DNA of 64,000 nucleotides, from positions 40,464 to 104,463 of the forward strand of contig NZ_PPTH01000010.1 in NCBI RefSeq assembly GCF_002954225.1, given 5' to 3'. The DNA comes from Arthrobacter ruber (GTDB lineage: Bacteria; Actinomycetota; Actinomycetes; Actinomycetales; Micrococcaceae). The notes beneath the pieces are model-generated. The model saw nothing but the letters and a program-made list of their open reading frames with translations, was not told the origin of the DNA and made no database searches. Both the position numbers and the translations under genes were made by a program. Positions 20,030 through 29,319 of the stretch are shown here, piece after piece (position 1 is the stretch's first letter; each line of letters starts with the position of its first letter).

Positions 20030-20458
20030 AATGAAACGCACCACCAGCCGCTTTCCGCCGATGTTCCGCGGCCGTAGCCCTTCCTGCCCTGATCCTTTCG
20101 ACAAGCTGGTCGCGCTCGAGCTGCGCGAACGCGGACATGACCGTAAGCATGGTCCTGCCCACCGGGGCTGTGGTGCTGACTCCTTCCGTGCCGCTGCAAG
20201 AGCGCACAGTGTGGTGTTCCAGGTCATTGATCAAAGCCAGCAGGCTACGAATGGTGCGCACCAACCGGCCCACATTCCACACCACAACCTCATCACCGCC
20301 TCGCAGATTGTCGAGCTCCGGCGAGGCAAGCTCGCTCTCGTGCCACTCACCCCGTGGTCGGTGAAAATCCGGTCACAGCCAGCTGCTCGGAGTGCCGCGT
20401 GCTGCAGGTCAGCATTGTGATCTAAACTGCTGACCTTGGCGTATCCGATACTTCCCAT
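20030..20458 (-). pseudogene. Broken serine resolvase gene
   Basis: Reading leftward from the ATG at 20458, GSIGYAKVSSLDHNADLQH carries the catalytic-Ser motif of a small serine recombinase and continues to GVSGTRAS. A frameshift near 20330 then moves the frame. In the second frame PELDNLR, GGDEVVVWNVGRLVRT (the Asp of the usual DRL motif replaced by Gly) and FAQLERDQLVERIRAGRA follow. Homology ends around 20030, and the C-terminal HTH is missing. It is not a copy of the intact resolvase at 2190-2810, since its sequence differs throughout. With that gene it brackets the giant operon, both in the same orientation. Confidence 0.85.
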
Positions 20459-20791
20459 CCTCAGGTCTCCTCAGGTTCATTAAAGGCCTTCGTCTCGATT
20501 GTTGAGAATGATCCATGTGAGACATATTGCTGAGACGGAGTTTGGATACAAAATTTGCCGCAGAAATACGAGCTGCACCGGGCACCCGAATTGTTCGACA
20601 ACGCCTACAACTACATCAACGCTAATTAGTAGTCCAATTTCAGCCGCTGAAGCAGATCGACGCTAAGGGCTGCAAGCACAATCCGCTAGCGGGCTCGACG
20701 GCACCTACTGACGGCGGATGATTATGGGAGCTTGAAAGAAAACCCACTTCCACAATCCAACTTAACCCCCTCCTGGATATAGGCTGTAGAT
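20459..20791. other. Intergenic region, possible relic res site
   Basis: About 330 bases without a supported gene. Next to the broken resolvase, CGTCTCGATTGTTGAGAA (from about 20490) and GCTGAGACGG (to about 20538) contain CGTCTC/GAGACG arms that could be a relic res site. A 24-codon frame (about 20553-20627) ends in a stop and has no recognised homology. Confidence 0.35.
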
Positions 20792-22339
20792 ATGGGAGAC
20801 CGTAACCGCGACGGCGCACCGCTCTTGATACTAGTAGTTGTGGCAGTTCTCGCCGCACTCATCGTCGGGGCACTTGCAATAATCGTGTTCGCTGATCTCG
20901 CAGCCGGGGTGCTATGGCCGTTACCAGGCGCAAAACCTCCAAATCTTGAATCAGACAAATGGTTTGACGTAGTGCGTAGCGCGGTTGCGACCGTGGGTTT
21001 AGCAGGACTAGGCGGGGCCGCAGTCATCGCTTATCGCCGCCAGCGTACGGGGGAGCACCAGCACAAGCTCGAAACCGATAAGCACTCCGCTAGCGGGGTA
21101 ACAGAGCTCAGGGCACGGTTCACAACAGCAGCCGAACAGCTTGGACACGAGCAAGCTGCAGTCCGTCTAGCAGGCGTCTATGCAATGACAGCTTTAGCTG
21201 ACGATTGGTTTCATGTTTCTAATAAAAACGAGCAAAAAGTGTGCGTCGATGTGCTCTGCGCCTATCTGCGTATGCCTTATAGCCCAGATTCGGCTAAACC
21301 CGGGGAACGTGAAGTCCGCTTAACTATCATCAACGTCATTCGTGACCATCTCATGCGCCCGGGGGAATTTTCAACCAACTGGTGCAATATATCTATGAAC
21401 TTCACGGGCGCAACATTTGACGGAGGCATCTTCGACGATGCAGTCTTCAAAGGCAGAATAAATTTCGACAAGACAAAATTTGTTGGTGGCACCGTAACTT
21501 TTGATAGAGCACAGTTCGCTGGCGGTATCGTCACTTTTGACGAAACACAGTTCAGCGCCGGCACCGTAACCTTCAATGAAACACAGTTCACTGCAGGCAC
21601 TGTGACGTTCAACAAAACACAGTTCGTGGGGAGCACAGTAATCTTCGAAAAAGCACAATTTACGCGCAACGCCCCCCTTCCTCGTCCATGGTCCAAGATT
21701 GCTCCTTCCCTTGGACCATGGCTGATCAGCAATTTCGAATTTTTACGGGAGACGGAGTTTGCTGGCTGCAAAGTCCACTTCGACGAAGCAAATTTCGCAG
21801 CCGGCATAGTGACCTTCAAAGAAGTTTTCTTCAGTACTGGCGAGGTTTCCTTCAGTAAGGCGCTGTTCACCGGAAGCACAGTCACTTTCGACAGAGTATG
21901 GTTTACTGCCTATTACCACACCCTTAGTACTACTGTTAATGCCCCAAACGTCTCATTCAACGAGGCCACGTTCTCTGCTGGCATCATCACTTTCAACGGG
22001 GCCAAGTTTGCCGCAGGCACTATTTCCTTCGACAAAGCAAAATTTGTCGGTAGTAACATCACTTTCAAAAGGTCAGAAGTTTTCCGCGGTTTAATTCTCA
22101 AACCGTATCCCATCCCAAGTGCACTAACCTTTGACAAGGCGCAATTTACTGCTGGTGCTGTTAGCTTCGAAGAAGCACAAGTTACTGGTGGCATCATCAC
22201 CTTTAAAGAAGTCACAGGTGCATCTCCTGGAATTCTGAACTTGCAAAATCCTGAAGCTTGGAACCCTTTCCCCGACGTTCCCTGGGATGCAGAGACAGTT
22301 CCCTCTTGGGTCCGCCCCTCCGCATGGCCAACTAAATGA
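20792..22339 (+). CDS. Membrane protein with 12-residue pentapeptide-like repeats
   Basis: A 515-residue protein. Two membrane segments (about residues 11-35 and 60-80) are followed by a helical block (ELRARFTTAAEQLGHEQAAVRLAGVYAM) that I recognise as the usual preface of actinobacterial pentapeptide-repeat membrane proteins. From about residue 205 to 480 the sequence repeats every 12 residues with the form FxxGTVTFDxxQ. F-to-F spacing alternates 5 and 7, not the regular 5 of canonical pentapeptide helices. An insertion (RNAPLPRPWSKI...) interrupts the series near residue 290. Base composition is more AT-rich than its neighbours. The function is unknown; the repeats probably form an exposed beta solenoid. 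Confidence 0.88.
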   Translation: MGDRNRDGAPLLILVVVAVLAALIVGALAIIVFADLAAGVLWPLPGAKPPNLESDKWFDVVRSAVATVGLAGLGGAAVIAYRRQRTGEHQHKLETDKHSASGVTELRARFTTAAEQLGHEQAAVRLAGVYAMTALADDWFHVSNKNEQKVCVDVLCAYLRMPYSPDSAKPGEREVRLTIINVIRDHLMRPGEFSTNWCNISMNFTGATFDGGIFDDAVFKGRINFDKTKFVGGTVTFDRAQFAGGIVTFDETQFSAGTVTFNETQFTAGTVTFNKTQFVGSTVIFEKAQFTRNAPLPRPWSKIAPSLGPWLISNFEFLRETEFAGCKVHFDEANFAAGIVTFKEVFFSTGEVSFSKALFTGSTVTFDRVWFTAYYHTLSTTVNAPNVSFNEATFSAGIITFNGAKFAAGTISFDKAKFVGSNITFKRSEVFRGLILKPYPIPSALTFDKAQFTAGAVSFEEAQVTGGIITFKEVTGASPGILNLQNPEAWNPFPDVPWDAETVPSWVRPSAWPTK

Positions 22340-22767
22340 GCCCTCACGTAGAAGTGAAGTATTCCGGTGCACCTGAAAGTTCTCAGGGGCGGTGTCTTCG
22401 TAGGAGAGCATGTATGGCAAGTATACGATGTGCATTTCTTGCCATGGCAGCCACGGATGACGCAGCGTCGCAGCCGCTCTAGATAAAGTTTTCGGTGTTG
22501 TAGGTACTCCCACTGTGGCCTTCGAAGCGACCAAGGGCCACGTCACAAAGCACAACCCGACTCGGTGTGACAACGCGAATTACTACCTCAGCTCCCTTAT
22601 CAACCGATCCCCCCGCTGATACGACCTCCCTCATTCTGCCAACAAGATGCCGGTCCTAAACTTCGACTCGTGGCTTGCTCTGCGCGACACCGCGTAGACG
22701 GCCTATAGTCCCGCTACCGAAGCTAACGAGTGTCAAATGCACTGTTATCGGCATTTCGACCACAGCC
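22340..22767. other. Intergenic region with a short remnant frame
   Basis: About 430 bases between convergent genes. A rightward frame ending near 22619 reads VFGVVGTPTVAFEATKG and has a stop a short way upstream. The GTPTV stretch recalls the cis-Pro region of thioredoxin-fold proteins, so it may be a gene fragment, but the evidence is thin. Nothing else supported was seen. Confidence 0.3.
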
Positions 22768-24883
22768 CTAATGTCTGCAATGTGGGCAACCGTGCTTACC
22801 GATTGTTCGGTTATAAACCGCGCTTTCCCAGTCGTGTCCGCTCCCACACCGCCACCAGATTTTGAGGTGAGAACCGGGACGGACCTCCGTAGGTAACAGC
22901 ACGCCGTTGAGGGATGGGTGCCATTGGCCCGCGATGATTGGATCGCTTTCTGCGAGAGACTCTCCTGATTTCGGTTGGGCTCGCCGCCGGCCGGAAATCA
23001 ATCGGTTGCAGGAGGGACAACCCGGGTTACCTCGTCTCGCCCGGGTGTTAATGGTCGTGTTCCATTCATTTCCGCATCGCCCGCATAGCCACCATGCCCT
23101 TGCGTTTTTGGAGTTCGCAACATCCTCTGGACGGAGATCCCCATTTAGGGTGGGGTGCCATTCAGCCGCAATCGCCGGACTTTTCTCCGCGAGTGAATTC
23201 CCGGGTCCGGGCTGAGGAGGGGGTTGGGCGGGGCGGGTTCGTTCAACCCGGTGGAGACTGTCGGCGATCATCCGCTCCGAAGTCTCCTTCGCCCAGAGAT
23301 GTCCCTTCATACGATAAAGAGCCGCTACTTCCTTCACACGTTCGGAAACGGCAGTTATCGGGTGGTCGGGGGGGCTAGTACAGGAGGATGAGGCAAGGCG
23401 GTCGATAACCTGCAATGTCATTTGGTAGGGGTCGGGATCACCGGTTGTACAGGTGACGTCAACTGATTGGATGAGAGGCAGGGGTGCCTGCCGCACACGA
23501 ATGACCACCCATCCGTCACGAGTTAGGGCCTGAATTTTTTCCCGATCCCGTTGCTCATGTCCTGCGTGCCAGAAGCTGCCGTCGTACTCCACCGCAATCC
23601 GCAGGGTGCGGGCGATGATATCCACGTGTTGTTGGCCCTGCGAGGTGTTTACCCTGGCATCACCTTCAACGGGCGCGGGAAGCAATGCCTGAAGTTCGCA
23701 TTGCGAAGCGATCTCGGGCCGTGACCGCCTCCATCCGGCCGAGCATTTTGGGCATCCGGTTCCCAGCCGGGCTCTGGAGGCGACATTGGCCCGCCAAGAG
23801 TGGCCCCTTTCGCAGAGCCACCAAAATGGTCTTCCCACTCCGGGCGTGACCTGGGCAGGAGTCTGTTTTCCATTTTTGGTCAGGTGCCATTCGGCCGCCA
23901 GCGCCGGCATTTTCGACATTAGATCATTGCCGTATCCGATCTTCTGATTTGAGCAGTAGGGGCAACCACGGCCCAGCGCTGTCCGGTTGGCGACCTTGCT
24001 TTTGTAGTCGTGGCCGGCGGGGCAATTCCACCACACCATCTTGGCGGTGGATGGCAGCACATCATTGGCAGTCAACGAACCGTTCAGGGAAGGATGCCAC
24101 TGCGCTGCTATTTCGGGTCTCTGAACAGTCAGTGAAGTCTCTGCGGTGGCGAAGCGCCCCGAACAGTACGGGCACCCTGCCCCTCCCTTGGCGACGCGGC
24201 CAGCGGGAGATATCCGCCAGTCATGGCCCCGAGCGCAGCGCCACCAGACCGCGGTGTTTGACTGTGGGGCCACCTCTTCGGGAGTCAGCGGCCCGTTCTT
24301 CACCGGGTGCCATTGCTTCGCAACCAGAGGATGCACGTCGGCCAGGGACTCTCCCGGTTTTGGCTGCGACATCCTTTTCGCCGTCCGATCCCCAGCACAC
24401 TGCGGACAGCCTGCACCGAGAACAGTCCGGCTGCGGATGATCGCCTGCCAACTGTGGTTCTGGTGGCAACGCCACCAAGCCTTTCTCTCGGATCCCGCGA
24501 CCACTTCGCCGGCCCTGGTTCTTTTCAAAGTCCCATTCCCCGGCCAACACCGGGTAAAGAATGTCCAACCGGTTTGTCACGGAAGGTCTCTTACCGGCAC
24601 AGAACGGGCATCCGCTCTTCCGTGAAGCGGTGACCGACTTAGCGACAGCTTCCCATCGGTGATCTGATCCGGCAGTGCATCTCCACCAATATTTTTTATT
24701 CGAGCCAGCTGATACGGCGCATGCCGGCAAGGGATTGCAGGGATCATATCGAGCCGCGGCCGGAGTATCTGCAATGGTGAGCCCTTGGGGAAGCCTAGTC
24801 ACTCCCCCAAGAGCGTCGGGTTGATCCAAGGCAGTCATCTGAATGGGCCGTTTCTCTTCGAAGAGGTGAACAACATCTGCCAA
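22768..24883 (-). pseudogene. Frameshifted zinc-ribbon repeat protein with VSR-like nuclease domain
   Basis: Two leftward frames together encode about 700 residues. There are seven copies of a treble-clef/zinc-ribbon repeat of the type WWRC..GH.W......R...G.GCP.C (resembling the DUF4379 family) with EWHP.LNG spacers. Between the fifth and sixth copies is a VSR/DUF559-like PD-(D/E)XK segment (VDIIARTLRIAVEYDGSFW, then GWVVIRVR). The first part (24883 to about 24515, one repeat) and the rest are in different frames. The change maps to a run of four A on the coding strand (24522-24525); removing one A restores a continuous product. It may be a true mutation or a sequence error. The first start (TTG 24883 or ATG 24838) is uncertain. 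Confidence 0.82.
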
Positions 24884-24989
24884 AGCTTCTCGATGAAGGC
24901 AACGCTAGCTACACACCGGGCGTTCGCTGCACGATCCCCTTGCGTGCGGTCTTCATTGCGCAGGGCGTAACCAAACGCAACACCTCGCG

Positions 24990-25514
24990 TTACTGGGTGC
25001 TCCACCGTTCGTGCGCGGACTGCCGGCTGATTCCCACGGCTCGGCCTATGTCGGCCCAAGAGGCGCCCGCCGCTCTCGCGGCCGCCACGGTTTTATCCAG
25101 CCGGGCTCCGGCCTGCTTGTGGTCCCGCGCTGCTGCCTCCACGCCGAGGACCGCTTCCGAGGGTGCGATGTGAGCTTTCCACTCCTCGTGGATGGCGTCC
25201 TCGACCTGTGGGGAAGCGTCGGCGAAGTCCTCCGGGGCGACGTAGTCCCGGCGTCGGTCAAGGTCCGCTGCGGCCAGAGTTTGGGCCCGTTCCCATAGTT
25301 CGCCCCGCCACCCGCATTCACAGACTCCGCGCCAGCCGACGATGTCCTTGTCTGGGACGATCTCATAGCCATCCAGCTGCGGATCCCGTGGCCAGCGTCC
25401 GGTGATCCCCTTGACGTGCATCCCGGCCGACGATGAACTGCCGGAGTGCCGTCCGTCCGGAGCCTCCGGCGCGGCCCAGCCTTCATGCTCGTTGTCGCTT
25501 GAAATCCACCCCAT
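24990..25514 (-). CDS. Hypothetical protein with C-terminal helix-turn-helix
   Basis: A 174-residue protein from the ATG at 25514, which has GGAAGG 7 bases upstream; an upstream in-frame ATG at 25544 lacks this. The N-terminal part contains a CECGWRG cluster, possibly metal-binding. The middle is acidic and helical. The C-terminus (GASWADIGRAVGISRQSAHERW) is a clear HTH of the kind found in many small actinobacterial proteins. It is probably a DNA-binding accessory protein of unknown target. It stands alone between the zinc-ribbon and SRAP genes, on the same strand as both. Confidence 0.72.
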   Translation of the reverse strand: MGWISSDNEHEGWAAPEAPDGRHSGSSSSAGMHVKGITGRWPRDPQLDGYEIVPDKDIVGWRGVCECGWRGELWERAQTLAAADLDRRRDYVAPEDFADASPQVEDAIHEEWKAHIAPSEAVLGVEAAARDHKQAGARLDKTVAAARAAGASWADIGRAVGISRQSAHERWSTQ

Positions 25515-25624
25515 GGCCAACCTTCCGTTAGGGTTTTCCTTCAAGAAGTGTGTCAGGGAACCCTGACAGAAGCTCGGTCTAGCTCACTCATAGATGGACG
25601 ACGACAAGTTGGATAGCCAATCCG

Positions 25625-26335
25625 TTACTCGACAGGTTCGATGAGTTGCGGCCCATTGTTGCGCACTGATCCGACCTCTTTCCCCACGATCCGCGGCACA
25701 AGGTTGGGTTCGGGGATGGTGTCGATGAAGTGCTGCACCTGGTCCCGCTCGGTCATGGTTGGGTCCAGCCACTGATCCTGCAGGTCCTTGGGGATGATGA
25801 CCGGCGTCCGGTCATGAATGTGGCCGAGCGCGTCATGCGCGGCGCGGGTGAGGATCGTCGCGGTCACCAACCACTTGTCCTTAGCGTCCTCGGGTTTGGT
25901 GGGGTCGGGCCAGAACTCGTACAGGCCGGCGAAGCCCAGCAGCTGGTCCTCGTCCTCCGCGTGGAGGTAGTGCGGGGTCTTCGTCCCGTCCTCGTTCTTC
26001 TGCCACTCGTAGTAGCCGTTGGCTGGTATCAGGGCTCGGCGCTTGGCGGCTGCGGTACGGAACGATGGCTTCTCCGTGACCGTCTCACTGCGGGCATTGA
26101 TCATCTTCGCTCCTGTGGCCTTCGGGTCTTTCGACCAGGCGGGGACGAGTCCCCAGCGGGCTGTCTCGAGGCCGCGCACCAGTGTCCCCTCGCGCAGCTG
26201 CTCGGACACGAACGGGATCCCCTGCATCGGCGCCACATTCCACGACGGCTTCAACTCGTCCTCGAAGGACTCGTCGACGCTGAAAGCGTCCCGGATAGCG
26301 GCCTTGTTTCCGGCGATGACGAAGCGTCCACACAT
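25625..26335 (-). CDS. SRAP/HMCES (YedK) abasic-site shield protein
   Basis: A 236-residue protein starting MCGRF. The Cys2 exposed after Met removal is the residue that, in this family, links covalently to abasic sites in single-stranded DNA. Other family signatures are present: NVAPMQ, MINARSET, GYYEW, FAGLYEFW, ILTRAAHDALGHIHDRTPVI with the catalytic His, and Glu in YYEW. An upstream in-frame ATG at 26497 is rejected because the family begins at MCGRF; GGGGAG precedes the chosen start. Length is normal. A decayed N-terminal copy lies at 3406-3552. On a plasmid it may protect transferred single-stranded DNA, which is inference. Confidence 0.93.
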   Translation of the reverse strand: MCGRFVIAGNKAAIRDAFSVDESFEDELKPSWNVAPMQGIPFVSEQLREGTLVRGLETARWGLVPAWSKDPKATGAKMINARSETVTEKPSFRTAAAKRRALIPANGYYEWQKNEDGTKTPHYLHAEDEDQLLGFAGLYEFWPDPTKPEDAKDKWLVTATILTRAAHDALGHIHDRTPVIIPKDLQDQWLDPTMTERDQVQHFIDTIPEPNLVPRIVGKEVGSVRNNGPQLIEPVE

Positions 26336-26667
26336 ACCCGCATTCTCCCCTAGCTCTCCGACAGACGCAGGACAGCACGGAGCGCACGGGCGCGCCTCCT
26401 GTCCCCAGGTGCACGGCACAAGCTCCCCCACGCTTCGCTGCTTGTCCCGCACACAGGGGGACAGCAGGAACCCGAGGGCCCTCCTGCACACACCCACCTC
26501 TCGTCACCGACACCGGATAGCGCACCTCGAGCGAGCGGTGGATGTGCACAGCCTCCTGGCGCTGAGGTGCTGAGGTGCTGAGAAGAGAACGTTTATCGAG
26601 CTCGGGCGCGGAAGTACCGATACCCGGAGATGTAGAGGCCGATGAGAAGGTCGCTCCTGAGTACGAA

Positions 26668-26814
26668 TCACGCACCGTCCCAGTTCAGCTCCACCTGACC
26701 GAACGACAGCGCCAGCAGGGACAGCAGGCCTACGAATCCCGCCAAAACAATGGACATCCCAGCTAGGACGCCAGCGAAGGTCTCGTTCATCGTCTTTGTC
26801 GGCGTAGGGCTCAT
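26668..26814 (-). CDS. Possible small single-span membrane protein
   Basis: A 48-residue frame beginning MSPTPTKTMNETF with one strongly hydrophobic segment (VLAGMSIVLAGFVGLLSLLALSF) and a short polar tail. The pattern is that of a single-span peptide, and no family is recognised. No convincing SD is adjacent; GGGGGAGG lies farther upstream. An overlapping 114-codon frame on the same strand (26504-26848) has better SD placement but a low-complexity Arg/Ser product, so I prefer this reading. Confidence 0.35.
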   Translation of the reverse strand: MSPTPTKTMNETFAGVLAGMSIVLAGFVGLLSLLALSFGQVELNWDGA

Positions 26815-26930
26815 CAGCTTCTTGAACCAGCAAGCCCTCCCCCGCCATCCGGACAACTTCCCAAATAATCGAAATTGTGTTCTATTTTAAAACCTGCACA
26901 AGGGACGGCAGAGGATCAGGACGGCGGACG

Positions 26931-27326
26931 ATGACAGCACAGCCAGACGACACAACACGAACAAGGCAAGCCGCGCGGGGCTCTGAGGAGCCGGCATGGC
27001 ATGTGCTGGACGAGACCGCCGACGTCCGGTTCCTGCCTTCGGGGTTGCCGTTGGCGCTGCGCTGGCGGGGCGGCCTGTGGCAGGTCATCGGCGAGCCGGT
27101 CTCGTGGTCCAGCTCGAGCAGCTGGCGGAAACCCGCCACCACTCCCCCAGACGGACTGGGCGGCCCAAGCGCATTGGAAGGGCAGAGCCGGATGCTCACG
27201 ACCCGGTTCTGGCGGTTCCAGGCGCAGACCGGGCCCGCGTCCCCAGTGCTGGAGTTCGATATGAGCGCGGACCCACGGTGGGGCCACTGGCGGCTGCGCC
27301 GCGTGGCGGGCATCGACGGGTTTTGA
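26931..27326 (+). CDS. Hypothetical protein, DUF6504-like
   Basis: A 131-residue protein from the ATG at 26931, with AGGA about 9 bases upstream. After a polar N-terminus come LPLALRWRGGLWQVIGEPVSW, a linker, then TRFWRFQAQ and WGHWRLRRV. The Trp/Arg pattern (wRGrxwxV....W......fWRfqA......W.LrrV) resembles the small DUF6504 proteins encoded near SOS/translesion polymerase genes in actinobacteria. Such genes are not visible here. It may pair with the next gene 40 bases downstream. The family call is tentative and the function unknown. Confidence 0.65.
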   Translation: MTAQPDDTTRTRQAARGSEEPAWHVLDETADVRFLPSGLPLALRWRGGLWQVIGEPVSWSSSSSWRKPATTPPDGLGGPSALEGQSRMLTTRFWRFQAQTGPASPVLEFDMSADPRWGHWRLRRVAGIDGF

Positions 27327-27366
27327 GCCGGCGGCAGTCGGGACGTAACCGGAACCTGAACCAGTT

Positions 27367-27717
27367 GTGGGTGGCTCCAAAAGGTATGGCAAGCATTACG
27401 CCCGGCTGATGGACGAAAAGATCGAGGAGTTCGTCATGCGCGAAGAGCTCATCATGCTCACCGCAGCCGAACTCGACGTCGAAAACTACCAACCCACCGA
27501 CTTCCCCGAACCACGGCGCGTGTACGCGTGGATTCGGTACCCCTCCAAAGCCATCCGCGTCCAGGCACACGCGATCACGTACACGCGCACAGCGGTGAAG
27601 ATCCGGTTCCTGGAACCGCTCATCAAGATCCACCGCGAGGGCTGGGTGTGGCTCAGCGCCGTCACGCCCATACCTACTCGCGATAACGGTGACAGTGGCA
27701 ATGCGAAGCGTGCTTAG
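27367..27717 (+). CDS. Hypothetical protein
   Basis: A 116-residue protein I cannot assign. A basic start (GGSKRYGKHYARLMDEKIEEF) is followed by a compact alpha/beta sequence with YAWIRYP, IRVQAHAITYTRTAVKIRF and GWVWLSAV, which looks like a folded domain with several strands. The GTG at 27367 gives the longest frame but lacks a strong SD; an ATG at 27409 is possible. It lies 40 bases after the DUF6504-like gene and 68 bases before lsr2 on the same strand. The conserved look of the middle suggests a real gene. Confidence 0.65.
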   Translation: MGGSKRYGKHYARLMDEKIEEFVMREELIMLTAAELDVENYQPTDFPEPRRVYAWIRYPSKAIRVQAHAITYTRTAVKIRFLEPLIKIHREGWVWLSAVTPIPTRDNGDSGNAKRA

Positions 27718-27785
27718 TTTCATTTGGGATAGAATCCACGAAAGGGGATGCAGTAATCAGACCAACAATTTTTAGGAGTAGAACA

Positions 27786-28130
27786 ATGGCACAACGCGTT
27801 CAGGTGGAACTGGTCGACGATCTCAATGGTGAAGTAGCGGACGAGACGGTGCGGTTCGGTGTCGATGGCACCGAGTACGAGATCGACCTCACGGCGGAGA
27901 ACGCTGAGAAGCTTCGCTCGACCCTGTCCGAGTACGTGGAAAAGGCCCGGAAGGCAAAGACGGGCCGGCGCGGACAGGGCGGGCAGAACACATCCTCGGC
28001 GGCGGCGAGTAAGTCCAAGCGTGAAGAGACCCAGAAGATCCGCCAGTGGGCGAAGGACAACGGGCACAACCCCAGCCCCCGCGGACGCATCACCCAGACC
28101 ATCGTCGACGCCTACAACGAAGCCCACTAG
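27786..28130 (+). CDS. lsr2: Lsr2 nucleoid-associated protein
   Basis: A 114-residue Lsr2. The N-terminal dimerisation domain (AQRVQVELVDDLNGEVADETVRF then VDGTEYEIDLT and LRSTLSEYVEKAR) is followed by a Lys/Gly-rich linker. The C-terminal DNA-binding domain has IRQWAKDNGHNPSPRGRITQTIVDAY; its RGR triplet inserts in the minor groove of AT-rich DNA. The family silences foreign genes in actinobacteria and is often carried by plasmids. AGGAG lies 8 bases before the ATG. A paired membrane-protein gene follows, and a decayed copy of the same pair lies at 29387-29994. Confidence 0.95.
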   Translation: MAQRVQVELVDDLNGEVADETVRFGVDGTEYEIDLTAENAEKLRSTLSEYVEKARKAKTGRRGQGGQNTSSAAASKSKREETQKIRQWAKDNGHNPSPRGRITQTIVDAYNEAH

Positions 28131-28165
28131 GACCCCATTCGCGGTCGACCAGGTGCGGGGGGACA

Positions 28166-28783
28166 GTGGCGGGACTCGATGACCTGACATCGGAAGCCAA
28201 TGAGCGGTGGGCTAAAGCCGAACGGTACGCCCACGGGTTCGCTGATAACGGCATGGGCGAAGCACTGCGGGTCTATTACACCCGCTACTTCCCCGCCGGT
28301 GTCATCCTCTACGCCGGTGCCCTCGCCTTGGTCGGCTCGCTCCTGTCCGGCGACGAGCCCACGAATTGGCGTCTTGTCCTACAGGCAGGCTCATTTCTGT
28401 TCGCGCTGCTCGCAGCGATCGCAGGTCTCATCTACAACTCCAAGCGAGTCAAACCACGCGCCGAGCTCGGTAAGAATCTCTCCATCACCATCGGGCTCGA
28501 GGTCGACGAGCAAAAGTACCTGAGGCGGGCCATTACTGGCAAAGAGCCACCACCACAGGATCCCGTTCGTCTTGCTGTAGCGCGCTCGGTCGCCGTGCAA
28601 AGCAGGAAAACCCAAGCAACCAACCTCCTGACAGTCCCCCTCCACTCCTACGGTCTCGGAGGGCTCTTCGAAGATCTCTCCTTCCTATGGATGGGCATCA
28701 CAGCCGTCTTCCTGGTCACCACCATCCTCTTCGCTCGCGAATTCCGGCAGACAGGACGGTTCCTCGCTGCCACAGCACCCTAA
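28166..28783 (+). CDS. Membrane protein linked to lsr2
   Basis: A 205-residue protein beginning GTG (AGLDDLTSEANERWAKAE), preceded by GGGGGGA. It lies 35 bases after lsr2. Hydrophobic segments at about residues 41-59, 68-90 and 168-190 give three or four membrane spans. The cytoplasmic loop is charged (NSKRVKPRAEL, EVDEQKYLRRAI). No family is recognised. A decayed copy of this gene again follows an lsr2 fragment at 29641-29994, so the pairing is old and may be functional. The longer upstream frame overlapping lsr2 is rejected. Confidence 0.75.
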   Translation: MAGLDDLTSEANERWAKAERYAHGFADNGMGEALRVYYTRYFPAGVILYAGALALVGSLLSGDEPTNWRLVLQAGSFLFALLAAIAGLIYNSKRVKPRAELGKNLSITIGLEVDEQKYLRRAITGKEPPPQDPVRLAVARSVAVQSRKTQATNLLTVPLHSYGLGGLFEDLSFLWMGITAVFLVTTILFAREFRQTGRFLAATAP

Positions 28784-28792
28784 AAATCGACC

Positions 28793-28909
28793 TCACCCCC
28801 AGATCGCGATGAAAAACAAGGCAGCCCCGAACAGCATGGCCAGCATGCCCTGCAGGTAGCTATTCGCGGTCTCGGACTTATGCCGATGACGCCGCCCCGC
28901 TGACGACAC
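28793..28909 (-). CDS. Possible tiny membrane peptide
   Basis: A 38-residue frame starting GTG (SSAGRRHRHKSETANSYLQ) with one hydrophobic segment (MLAMLFGAALFFIAIWG) and a basic N-terminus, a pattern often seen in real small membrane peptides. No SD is evident. A second hydrophobic stretch in another frame just upstream (CLLCLGGVALFVYGVVSG) hints that this may be the frameshifted remnant of a two-span protein. Confidence 0.3.
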   Translation of the reverse strand: MSSAGRRHRHKSETANSYLQGMLAMLFGAALFFIAIWG

Positions 28910-28966
28910 CGTAAACGAACAGGGCGACCCCACCCAGGCACAGCAGGCACTAGACGTCGAGACCAC

Positions 28967-29245
28967 TCACTCTGCCGCGTCAGACGCTGGGTCAGCGTCA
29001 ACGTCGGCGCCGCCGCGGGCAATGTCGGTGCGGGCTCTGGCATAAGCCGCGGTGACGTAGTCCTCGATCTTGGCACGTTCGATACGCCACTGGCCCCGGC
29101 CGCCAATCTGAATCGCCGGCAACTCCCCCGAGGCGATTAGCGCCCGAACGGTGCTGTGCTTGGTGTTCAACTCATCCGCTACCTGCTGCAGGGTCAAGAA
29201 CCGCAACGGCCTAGGCTGCCCGTCGCTCTGGGGTTGATCTGTCAT
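28967..29245 (-). CDS. Excisionase-type helix-turn-helix protein
   Basis: A 92-residue protein from the ATG at 29245. The core (FLTLQQVADELNTKHSTVRALIASGELPAIQIGGRGQWRI) is the winged HTH of excisionase/MerR-like small DNA-binding proteins: first helix, recognition helix and a wing with GGRGQWR. The acidic tail (DVDADPASDAAE) is common in actinobacterial versions. It could be a recombination directionality factor or a local regulator. No integrase gene is visible in the window, so the regulator role fits better. A longer upstream extension of the frame has no support. Confidence 0.8.
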   Translation of the reverse strand: MTDQPQSDGQPRPLRFLTLQQVADELNTKHSTVRALIASGELPAIQIGGRGQWRIERAKIEDYVTAAYARARTDIARGGADVDADPASDAAE

Positions 29246-29319
29246 GTACCCAGCATTCCAGTCACCAAACGCTGCACTGCTGATCGACGCGTCAAAAAGG
29301 TGGAGACGGAACCGCACCA

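Noticed and set aside
26561..26583. Short tandem GCTGAGGT repeat
   Set aside because: Only two to three units of 8 bases, no evident role.
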